A DNA stretch of 8,210 nucleotides from Geodermatophilaceae bacterium (GTDB taxonomy: Bacteria; Actinomycetota; Actinomycetes; Mycobacteriales; Geodermatophilaceae): NCBI GenBank assembly GCA_013813215.1, contig JACCSC010000386.1:1-8210 (forward strand), in the 5' to 3' direction. The notes below the pieces were generated by a model, which was given only the letters and a program-made list of their open reading frames with translations, was not told the origin of the DNA and did no database searches. Below, in pieces: positions 1 through 4,869 of the stretch. Position numbers and translations under genes: made by a program. Numbering within the stretch: the stretch's first letter is position 1; the number at the start of each line of letters is the position of its first letter.

Positions 1-761
1 TGGCCCGGCTGCGGACGCAACGCCTGCAGGTCGGCGGCGAAGACCCGGTCGGTGCCGAGCAGCGCCTCGACGCTCATGGCCGCGCCGATGTCGGCTGCGA
101 CGAGCAGGTCGGCCAGATCGTGGCAGGCCAGCACGAGCATTCCGAGCATGCCGTCGGTTCCGTTGATGAGGGCCAGGCCCTCCTTGGCCGCGAGTTCGAC
201 CGGCTCGATCCCGGCCGCCCTCAGGGCGTCCGCGGCGCTGCGGCGTACGCCGTCGGCGTCGCGGACCGCGCCCTCCCCCATCAGCGCGAGCGCGACGTGC
301 GCGAGCGGAGCCAGGTCGCCGGAGCAGCCGAGACTCCCGTACTCCCCGAGGATCGGAGTGATCTGCGCGTTGAGTAGCGCGGCCAGGGTCCCTGCCGTCT
401 GCGGGTGGATGCCGGTGCGGCCGGAGGCCAGGGTGCGCAGCCGCAGCAGCATGAGCGCGCGGACCACCTCGGTCTCGACCTCGGCGCCGGAACTGGCCGC
501 GTGCGAGCGGATCAGTGAGCGCTGCAGGTCGGCGCGCCGGTCGGCCGGGATGTGCCGGGTGGCCAGGGCGCCGAAGCCTGTGCTGACGCCGTACACGGGG
601 GTGGGGCTCTCGGCCAGAACCTCGACATGCCGACGCGACGCGGTCATCGCCTCGATCGCGTCGTCGGCGAGTTCTACGGGCGCGCGGTGCCGGGCCACCG
701 TGACTACGTCATCCGCCGCCAGCGGAGCGAGCCCAACGACGACGGTGGCCATGTCGGACAT
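1..761 (-). CDS. hutH: Histidine ammonia-lyase, N-terminal part (runs off left edge)
   Basis: Cytoplasmic lyase that deaminates L-histidine to trans-urocanate, the first step of histidine degradation. I read 253 residues from the reverse strand, about half of the roughly 510-residue family length; the C-terminus lies beyond position 1. Seen: the VYGVSTGFG motif with the conserved Tyr at residue 57, RSHAASSG around 85-92, the MIO-forming motif GSLGCSGDLAPL with Cys146-Ser147-Gly148, and GLALINGT with Asn200. The Cys-Ser-Gly triad replaces the Ala-Ser-Gly of proteobacterial enzymes; to my knowledge this is the normal actinobacterial form. The ATG at 761-759 is chosen because GGATGG lies about six bases upstream; an in-frame ATG nine bases downstream (752) is possible. 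An aromatic-amino-acid ammonia-lyase relative cannot be fully excluded from half the protein. It diverges from the nuclease gene with 52 bases between starts. Confidence 0.93.
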   Translation of the reverse strand, partial: MSDMATVVVGLAPLAADDVVTVARHRAPVELADDAIEAMTASRRHVEVLAESPTPVYGVSTGFGALATRHIPADRRADLQRSLIRSHAASSGAEVETEVVRALMLLRLRTLASGRTGIHPQTAGTLAALLNAQITPILGEYGSLGCSGDLAPLAHVALALMGEGAVRDADGVRRSAADALRAAGIEPVELAAKEGLALINGTDGMLGMLVLACHDLADLLVAADIGAAMSVEALLGTDRVFAADLQALRPQPG

Positions 762-813
762 CGAACCATCCGCGCCGGTTCCGCTCCGCCGGCTCGCTGG
801 GCAGACTGGTCCG

Positions 814-1794
814 GTGCCCGATGACTTCGTGATCGCGCGCAATCCCGAGGCCGACTCGACGCTGCCGTACCTGCTGCGGATCCCGCTGGGTCCCCGCGGC
901 ATCGTGCTCAAGGCGCGGGATACCTGGCCGCGGACCAGCAAGGTGTACTGCCACCGGGCCGAGGGCTGGCCGGCAGATCCGGACATCGTCGAGCGGGTGC
1001 CCGTGCGCTCGTGCGTACGCCGAGGACCCGCGATCGACCTCGTGCTCGACCGCGGCCGGGAGAACCGCTCGCAGGTGGTGTTCACCCGCCTCAAGGGCGG
1101 CCGGGAGGCGGTGTTCTGGCAGACCGCGCGGACGGCGAAGCAGGCCCGTCCCAAGGTGGTGGTCCCCGGGGGCCGTGCGCAGGGACTCGTCCGCCCGACC
1201 ATCGTGGTCGACTCGGGGGAGAAGTACGCCTACCGCTTCGGCCGGCACCAGGTCGAGGTGGTGCGGCGGCGGTTGCCGGCCGGTGACTACGGGATCGAGC
1301 TGGACGGCCGGATCGTGGCCGGCGTCGAGCGGAAGAGCCTGGCCGACCTCGCCGGCAGCCTGACCTCGGGTCGGCTGGGCTACGCGCTGGCGGAGTTGGC
1401 CGCGATGCCGCGGGCGGCGGTGGTCGTGGAGGACAGGTACTCGCGGGTCTTCGCCCTGGAGCACGTCCGCCCGTCCGCGGTGGCCGACCGGCTGGCCGAG
1501 GCGCAGGTGCGCTGGCCCGGCGTGCCGATCGTGTTCTGCGAGACCAGGCAGCTGGCCGAGGACTGGACGTACCGGTTCCTGGCCGCGGCGTACGTCGAGC
1601 TGTCCGGGCAGGCGCTGACCACCGGCCTGCCGGCCACGTTGCCCGAGGCGGGTGAACTGCCGCCGCGGGAGGCGAGCACGGCGCAGATCCGGGCCTGGGC
1701 CTTGTCGGTCGGGCTGCAGGTGTCCGATCGCGGCCGGCTCCGCCCGGAGATCGTGGTCAAGTACGACGCCGCGCACCGCTCCCCACCGAGATGA
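814..1794 (+). CDS. ERCC4/XPF-type nuclease domain protein with C-terminal Lsr2-like DNA-binding domain
   Basis: A 326-residue protein, probably a structure- or sequence-context-dependent DNA endonuclease. Seen: an N-terminal region (about 1-125) I cannot assign; an ERCC4-type nuclease core with VDSGE (Asp133, Glu136), GDY (157-159) and the signature VERKSLADL (Glu172, Arg173, Lys174, Asp178), matching the family pattern GD...ERKxxxD; and a C-terminal segment (about 288-323) that reads like the Lsr2 C-terminal domain, with IRAWALSVGLQVSDRGRL. Its Arg306-Gly307-Arg308 corresponds to the RGR hook by which Lsr2 inserts into the AT-rich minor groove. The open frame extends upstream to position 52, but that part is antisense to hutH and not homologous-looking. 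GTG at 814 is chosen because coding-like sequence (PDDFVIARNPEAD) begins there; the Shine-Dalgarno is weak, and GTG 829 is an alternative. The stop lies in a terminator hairpin. The actual substrate is not visible from sequence. Confidence 0.85.
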   Translation: MPDDFVIARNPEADSTLPYLLRIPLGPRGIVLKARDTWPRTSKVYCHRAEGWPADPDIVERVPVRSCVRRGPAIDLVLDRGRENRSQVVFTRLKGGREAVFWQTARTAKQARPKVVVPGGRAQGLVRPTIVVDSGEKYAYRFGRHQVEVVRRRLPAGDYGIELDGRIVAGVERKSLADLAGSLTSGRLGYALAELAAMPRAAVVVEDRYSRVFALEHVRPSAVADRLAEAQVRWPGVPIVFCETRQLAEDWTYRFLAAAYVELSGQALTTGLPATLPEAGELPPREASTAQIRAWALSVGLQVSDRGRLRPEIVVKYDAAHRSPPR

Positions 1795-1837
1795 TCTCGG
1801 GCTGGTGCCGGTCAGGGCCGGCCGATTCCCGAGATCA
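1786..1837. terminator. Shared bidirectional terminator of convergent genes, containing both stop codons
   Basis: Perfect 10-base inverted repeat, TGATCTCGGG (1792-1801) and CCCGAGATCA (1828-1837), enclosing a nested 5-bp hairpin GCCGG/CCGGC (1807-1811 with 1818-1822). A competing local hairpin on the left is CCGAGA-TGA-TCTCGG (1786-1800), whose three-base loop is the nuclease stop codon. The outer three bases of each arm are the stop codons of the two convergent genes: TGA 1792-1794 on plus, TGA 1837-1835 on minus. There is no U-run, as is common in actinobacterial terminators, so function is inferred from structure and position. Confidence 0.65.
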
Positions 1838-2788
1838 CGACCGGGTGGCCGGTGACAGGACGCGGGTCTCGCCGATGGCCAGGTCCCAGAGGTCCTCGGC
1901 CGGGCGGCCGGCGGCCGCCCATGCCTGCCGGGTGAGCCGGGCCGGCTCGGCCATCGGCTCCTGGCTGAGGACGAACGTCCCCCAGTGCATCCACGCCATG
2001 CGTTGCACGTGGGCATCGAGGCTAGCCTGCACCGCCTGCGCTGGGTCGGCGTGGGCGCTGCCCATGAACCAGCGCGGCGCGTACGCCCCGATCGGCATCA
2101 TCGCCACGTCGATGTGGTGGTGGCGCTGGCCGATCTCGGCGAAGCGGTGGCCGTACGCGGAGTCGCCCGCGTGGTAGATGACCGGCCCGCCGTCGGCCTG
2201 GATGATCCAGCCGCCCCAGAGTGTGTGGTTCAGGTCGCGCAGGCCGCGCCGGGTCCAGTGGTGGGCGGGGACGAACTCGAAGCCGACGCCGGCGACGGTG
2301 TGCTGCTCCCACCAGTCCAGTTCGGTGACGTCGGTGAAGCCACGCCTGGTGAACCAGGAGCCGAGCGCGGCTGGAGCCAGAATCGGCGTCCGGCGGGGCA
2401 GCCGACGGATCGTCGGCGCGTCGAGGTGGTCGTAGTGGTTGTGGCTGATGACGACGGCGTCGATCGGCGGGAGGTCGTCCCAGGGCAGGCCGGGTGCGGT
2501 GCGTCGACGGATCCGGCCGGGGATGGCCTCGGACCAGACCGGGTCGGCCAGGATGGCCCGTCCGCCGGTGCGGATCAGGTAGCTGGCGTGCCCGATCCAG
2601 GTCAGCGAACTCTGACCGCCGGTCAGCTGCGGCAGGGGTTCGTCGACGGTCGGGATCTCACCGAGCTCCCGCTCGGGGCGTTCCTTGCCGCGGAACCCGC
2701 CCTCACGGACCAGGCGGAGGAACTCCCGCCGGCCGGGCAGCGGCTCGGTGACGCGGTCGGCGAAGCTCTTCGGCCACTGGCGGGTCAT
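1835..2788 (-). CDS. MBL-fold zinc hydrolase, NAPE-PLD-like
   Basis: A 317-residue metallo-beta-lactamase-fold enzyme with a binuclear zinc site. Seen: WIGHASYL (64-71), DPVWSEAIPGR, the metal motif SHNHYDHLD (His116, His118, Asp120, His121), ELDWWE, PAHHWTRR with His176/His177, NHTLWGGW, HAGDSAYG with Asp209, PIGAYAPRW, and HWGTF with His268. The combined order DP..S, HNHYDHLD, DWWE, HW..R, N.LWGG and IGAY.PR is that of the N-acylphosphatidylethanolamine phospholipase D branch rather than the beta-lactamase or glyoxalase branches; UlaG-like proteins are the next closest idea. The N-terminal 55 residues are charged with no signal peptide, so it is probably cytoplasmic. A phosphodiester or lipid-like substrate is inferred. 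The ATG at 2788 has GGGAG just upstream, though spacing is very short. It converges on the nuclease gene and diverges from the small gene at 2823 across 34 bases. Confidence 0.88.
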   Translation of the reverse strand: MTRQWPKSFADRVTEPLPGRREFLRLVREGGFRGKERPERELGEIPTVDEPLPQLTGGQSSLTWIGHASYLIRTGGRAILADPVWSEAIPGRIRRRTAPGLPWDDLPPIDAVVISHNHYDHLDAPTIRRLPRRTPILAPAALGSWFTRRGFTDVTELDWWEQHTVAGVGFEFVPAHHWTRRGLRDLNHTLWGGWIIQADGGPVIYHAGDSAYGHRFAEIGQRHHHIDVAMMPIGAYAPRWFMGSAHADPAQAVQASLDAHVQRMAWMHWGTFVLSQEPMAEPARLTRQAWAAAGRPAEDLWDLAIGETRVLSPATRS

Positions 2789-2822
2789 CGCTCCCGTCTT
2801 ACCACCGCCGTCGCGTCACGGG

Positions 2823-3032
2823 ATGATGCTCGTCGTGACCGACCTGTCAGGCGATCCGCGCCGCGGGCGACGCGTGTCCACGGACCAGTCGGCGGACCGG
2901 GTGCGGGACGAGCCGCCGGTGCTCCCGTCGACCACCCGCGACGAGTCCGCCGAGGGATGGAGCGAGCGGGCCGACACCGAGTCCGACGACGAGCGCTTCC
3001 TGCGCGAGCGACCCCCGCACCACGAGGGCTGA
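2823..3032 (+). CDS. Small charged actinobacterial protein of unknown function
   Basis: A 69-residue (or shorter) acidic, probably disordered protein ending in SDDERFLRERPPHHEG. The middle (PPVLPSTTRDESAEGWSER) and the DDER...RPPHH tail resemble a small conserved hypothetical family I recall from actinobacterial genomes, often ending DDERLxRDRPPHW; I know of no function. It has no Cys, no membrane segment and no recognisable fold. Candidate starts are ATG 2823, ATG 2826 and GTG 2835; ACGGG directly precedes ATG 2823 and none is well spaced, so the start is uncertain by up to four residues. It may be leaderless-like. The stop TGA lies in a hairpin shared with convergent mscL, 17 bases away. 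The longer open frame back to 2685 is antisense to the hydrolase and not part of the gene. Confidence 0.68.
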   Translation: MMLVVTDLSGDPRRGRRVSTDQSADRVRDEPPVLPSTTRDESAEGWSERADTESDDERFLRERPPHHEG

Positions 3033-3044
3033 GCCGGCCAGCCC
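3026..3044. terminator. Hairpin between convergent small gene and mscL
   Basis: Perfect 6-bp stem GGGCTG (3026-3031) and CAGCCC (3039-3044) with a 7-base loop. It fills the 17-base gap between two convergent stop codons, and the TGA stop of the small gene (3030-3032) straddles the end of the left arm. It has no U-run on either strand, so a bidirectional terminator role is inferred from position. Confidence 0.5.
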
Positions 3045-3049
3045 GCTGC

Positions 3050-3460
3050 TCAGAACTGCTTGGGCTGGTCCCCGGGACCCATCCCGCGCTGCGCGGCCAG
3101 CAGGTCGCGGATCTCGGCCAGCAGTTCGACGTCGGTCGGCGCGGCCGGGCCGGCTTCCTCACCGCGGGCGCGGCGCTCCTGGATCGTCTTCATCGGCACC
3201 ACGACCACGACGTAGACAACTGCAGCGGTCAGCGCGAACGTGATCACCGCGTTGACGAATCCACCCCAGTCGAAGACTTGCTGGTTGACCGTGAACGTGC
3301 CGCCGTCCACGCCACCGCCGCCCAGCAGGTTGATCAGGGGGTTCAGGAACGCTTCGGTGAAGGCGGTGACCAGCGCGGCAAAGGCGACACCGATGACCAC
3401 CGCCACCGCCAGGTCGACGACGTTGCCCCGGAACAGGAAGTCCTTGAAGCCCTTCAGCAT
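3050..3460 (-). CDS. mscL: Large-conductance mechanosensitive channel MscL
   Basis: Homopentameric inner-membrane channel that opens under membrane tension and releases solutes during hypo-osmotic shock. The 136-residue length fits the family (about 130-150). Seen: the amphipathic N-terminal helix MLKGFKDFLFRGN, first membrane helix VVDLAVAVVIGVAFAALVT (about 14-32) carrying the GVAF pore constriction region, a short periplasmic loop with a Gly-rich turn (47-54), second membrane helix about 68-90, the basic KTIQERRAR segment, and a C-terminal cytoplasmic helix DVELLAEIRDLLAAQ (110-124). The start is ATG 3460, preceded by GGGGGC at good spacing; an in-frame TTG 18 bases upstream is less likely because it would displace that ribosome site. 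It is last in the minus-strand row after the fmdB-type and SAF genes, but a terminator lies just upstream, so it may have its own promoter or depend on read-through. Confidence 0.97.
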   Translation of the reverse strand: MLKGFKDFLFRGNVVDLAVAVVIGVAFAALVTAFTEAFLNPLINLLGGGGVDGGTFTVNQQVFDWGGFVNAVITFALTAAVVYVVVVVPMKTIQERRARGEEAGPAAPTDVELLAEIRDLLAAQRGMGPGDQPKQF

Positions 3461-3475
3461 GCTGCCCCCAGCTGT

Positions 3476-3497
3476 CAAAAACGGGCCCTCGCCCGTT
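3476..3497 (-). terminator. Intrinsic terminator after the SAF gene, just upstream of mscL
   Basis: On the minus strand AACGGGC and GCCCGTT form a perfect 7-bp stem (3497-3491 with 3486-3480) around a GAGG tetraloop, and the second arm runs into a five-base T tract (3480-3476). This is the only canonical stem-plus-U-run terminator seen in the window. The TAA stop of the SAF gene (3498-3496) overlaps its first arm. The structure ends about 10 bases before the mscL ribosome-binding G-run, so it could also act as a leader or attenuator for mscL. Confidence 0.72.
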
Positions 3498-4152
3498 ACG
3501 GCGGCGCCAGCGTAGCCGCCAAAGATCGCGAGTAGGCCGCCGCTACGAGTGCGGCGACGGCGTGCAACGGCACCGCCACGACGACGATCGCGCCCTCCGG
3601 CACCACCTGGTCGGCAGCCCGGGGGATACCGACGACCAGGGCGTTGCCCGCCACGAGTTCGCCGGTGACGATCTCGGCGGCGGCCGCGATCCCGTTGTCC
3701 ACGGCGTACAGGTCGATGCGATCACCGGGCCGCAGCAGGACGCTCACGCCGGCATCGGTAAGCCGCACTGGAACCGCACGGTGGGTCGGCCCGAGTGAGT
3801 CCACGAGGCCCGGCCCGAGCAGTCGCAGGTCGGTGATCGGCTCACCGCGCTGCACGGCCGCCGCGAGCACCCGTCCGATCGGGTTGTCGTCCTGGTCGAG
3901 CGCACTCGGTGACAGGAGCCGGTGCGGCCAGGCGGCCGGCGCCAGGTCCGCGGCGGCCAGGACGTGCCCCGGCGGCAGGTCCCGGCTGGCGGTGAGGACG
4001 GTGACCGTCGGCTCGGCATCCCTGGCGGAGGGGACGGGCTCGGCGGTGGCCAGCAGGGCCGCGGTCACCAGGAGGCCGACGGCCAGGACGCGCCGGCCCC
4101 ACCGCAGCCACCGGCCGGCCCGCAGGCGCAGCCGGTCGAAGCGGATGGGCAC
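3496..4152 (-). CDS. SAF-domain membrane-anchored protein, CpaB/RcpC-like
   Basis: A 218-residue protein of the actinobacterial SAF-domain group related to the Flp pilus assembly protein CpaB. Seen: a basic N-terminus (RLRLRAGRWLRWGRR), one membrane or signal-anchor segment about 22-38 (VLAVGLLVTAALLATA), then an extracytoplasmic SAF/beta-clip region about 49-113 (TVLTASRDLPPGHVLAAADL, NPIGRVLAAAVQRGEPI), followed by AVPVRL and VLLRPGDRIDLYAV (about 126-151) typical of the CpaB continuation, and a C-terminal hydrophobic, Ala-rich stretch. CpaB proteins bind peptidoglycan/pilus channel parts, but no other tad/flp genes are present here, so a pilus role is unproven. The GTG at 4152 is chosen because GAGGAG lies six bases upstream. 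It lies 155 bases downstream of the fmdB-type gene and 35 upstream of mscL. Confidence 0.85.
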   Translation of the reverse strand: MPIRFDRLRLRAGRWLRWGRRVLAVGLLVTAALLATAEPVPSARDAEPTVTVLTASRDLPPGHVLAAADLAPAAWPHRLLSPSALDQDDNPIGRVLAAAVQRGEPITDLRLLGPGLVDSLGPTHRAVPVRLTDAGVSVLLRPGDRIDLYAVDNGIAAAAEIVTGELVAGNALVVGIPRAADQVVPEGAIVVVAVPLHAVAALVAAAYSRSLAATLAPP

Positions 4153-4241
4153 GGGGGACTCCTCGGATCAGCGGGCGCGACTATGACGACAGCCGTGACG
4201 CTAGGCGGCGGGGCTGACCAGAAGGAGGTACGAAGCCGGCC

Positions 4242-4270
4242 TGTGGACAAGCGCCTCAGGCTGTGGACAG
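4242..4270. promoter_or_regulatory. Two DnaA-box-like 9-mers spaced 20 bases apart
   Basis: TGTGGACAA at 4242-4250 is the reverse complement of TTGTCCACA, the DnaA box preferred in Streptomyces and Mycobacterium. TGTGGACAG at 4262-4270 (CTGTCCACA) differs at one base. Both lie in the same orientation within a direct repeat CTGTGGACA, exactly 20 bases apart, on one face of the helix. They sit in the 155-base gap between the fmdB-type and SAF genes. No dnaA, dnaN, AT-rich unwinding region or larger box cluster is visible, so this is not an origin; DnaA titration or regulation of the SAF gene are possible, as is chance. Confidence 0.4.
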
Positions 4271-4293
4271 TGCTGCACCGCGGGGCACTGAGG
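4254..4293 (-). terminator. Candidate hairpin terminator downstream of fmdB-type gene
   Basis: Starting about 15 bases beyond the fmdB-type stop, inverted repeats CAGTGC (4268-4273) and GCACTG (4285-4290) form a 6-bp stem with an 11-base loop; an overlapping outer pair, CCTCAG (4254-4259) and CTGAGG (4288-4293), is an alternative. No U-run follows. The left arm overlaps the second DnaA-box-like sequence. It could end fmdB transcription or be incidental GC-rich folding. Confidence 0.35.
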
Positions 4294-4307
4294 AGAAGGG
4301 ACGAAAC

Positions 4308-4742
4308 CTAGGCCGCGGGGCTGGATGTCGCCTTGCCCGGCGATGAGCCCGACGATGAGCGTGCGGACGAGCGTGCGGAACCGGCCGACGAGGTCGACGT
4401 CGGCGTGCCGGAGTCCTGCTTCGCGGCCGAGGCCGAGCCGGCGTTCTCCTTGGCCTTACTTGCGTCAGACTTGCCGGACTCGGACTTCGCTCCCGTGGAG
4501 TCGGACTTCGCCGCGGAGTCGGCCTTGTCCTTGCCGCTGTCCTTGCCGCTGTCCTTGCCGGCCCGAGAGTCGTTGCGGTAGAAGCCGGAGCCCTTGAAGA
4601 CCACGCCGATCGAGCCCCACACCTTGCGCAACCGGCCCGAGCACTCGGGGCACTCGGTGAGAGTGTTGTCGGAGAAGGACTGCACCCGCTCGAACTCATG
4701 GCCGCAGTCGGCCACGGTGCAGGCGTACTGGTAGGTGGGCAC
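4308..4742 (-). CDS. FmdB-family zinc-ribbon protein with long low-complexity tail
   Basis: A 144-residue protein with an FmdB/CxxC_CxxC_SSSS-type zinc ribbon: MPTYQYAC...DCGHEFERVQSFSD and LTECPECSGRLRKVWGSIGVVFKGSGFYRND, with zinc ligands Cys8, Cys13, Cys31 and Cys34. The core ends about residue 60. The FmdB name comes from methylotroph formamidase regulation, but most family members have no proven role. Residues 61-144 are a Lys/Asp/Ser/Ala/Gly-rich tail, probably disordered, including a GKDS tandem repeat encoded by 12-base repeats. The first Cys pair is spaced C-x4-C rather than the usual C-x2-C, with two extra residues. The start is GTG 4742, supported by a strong GGAGG eight bases upstream. 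It is first in the minus-strand row fmdB-SAF-mscL, an order I recall as recurring near 5-formyl-THF cyclo-ligase in actinobacteria, though that gene is absent here. Confidence 0.9.
   Translation of the reverse strand: MPTYQYACTVADCGHEFERVQSFSDNTLTECPECSGRLRKVWGSIGVVFKGSGFYRNDSRAGKDSGKDSGKDKADSAAKSDSTGAKSESGKSDASKAKENAGSASAAKQDSGTPTSTSSAGSARSSARSSSGSSPGKATSSPAA
4528..4560. repeat. 12-base tandem repeat inside fmdB-type tail
   Basis: TCCTTGCCGCTG occurs twice exactly (4528-4539, 4540-4551), followed by the first nine bases of a third copy (4552-4560). On the coding strand it encodes GKDS units. The period is a multiple of three, so copy-number change would keep the frame. Confidence 0.85.
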
Positions 4743-4765
4743 CGGTGCTTCCTCCGTGAGACATC

Positions 4766-4814
4766 GCCGAAGCTGGCCCTCGGCCGGAATATTGCCGAGG
4801 CTGGCACTCGGCCG
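4766..4814. promoter_or_regulatory. Tandem dyad elements in the fmdB/ABC1-kinase divergent region
   Basis: Two 21-base direct repeats with two mismatches (4766-4786 and 4794-4814), each itself a dyad of form GCCGAR-N7-CTCGGC; the right copy has perfect 6+6 symmetry. Start-to-start spacing is 28 bases, with the AT-rich AATATT between them. The elements lie 24-72 bases upstream of the fmdB-type GTG and 56-104 upstream of the kinase ATG. This fits a repeated operator for a dimeric regulator, or paired hairpins. A weak plus-strand promoter candidate is CTGGCA (4801-4806) with TAACAG (4825-4830), 18 bases apart; I do not consider it secure. Confidence 0.45.
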
Positions 4815-4869
4815 TCGAGACTGCTAACAGTGTGCCACGGCCCGGCTGTTCCCCGTACGGTCCGTCGGC

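Noticed and set aside
146..320. Cys-Ser-Gly instead of Ala-Ser-Gly in the ammonia-lyase MIO motif as a novelty
   Set aside because: As I recall, actinobacterial HutH proteins, including that of Streptomyces griseus, normally have Cys at this position, so it is lineage-typical rather than new.
763..781. GAACC-N9-GGTTC dyad over the hutH start region
   Set aside because: Only five bases per arm in very GC-rich DNA, with no second copy; too weak to call an operator.
52..813. Long plus-strand extension of the nuclease frame back to position 52
   Set aside because: It is antisense to clear histidine ammonia-lyase coding sequence, is Ser/Arg/Ala-rich low-complexity in translation, and nuclease-like sequence starts only at 814.
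709..2016. 435-residue minus-strand open frame opposite the nuclease gene
   Set aside because: Its translation is Arg/Pro/Gly-rich with no motif, while the opposite strand carries an intact nuclease active site; it is a GC-bias shadow.
2792..2823. TCCCGT-N20-ACGGGA dyad between the hydrolase and small-gene starts
   Set aside because: Six-base arms with a long spacer coincide with the purine-rich ribosome-site regions of two divergent genes, which produces such symmetry without an operator.
3461..3478. Upstream TTG start for mscL adding six residues
   Set aside because: The added bases contain the G-run that is the evident ribosome site for ATG 3460, and MLKGFKDF is the normal family N-terminus.
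1985..3535. 516-residue plus-strand open frame
   Set aside because: It runs antisense through the MBL hydrolase and mscL and has no recognisable domain; both opposite genes are unmistakable.
4243..4311. Possible 22-codon small gene starting GTG 4243 after AGGAGG at 4223-4228
   Set aside because: The ribosome site is about 14 bases from the GTG, too far; the peptide is basic and featureless and overlaps the DnaA-box-like and hairpin elements.
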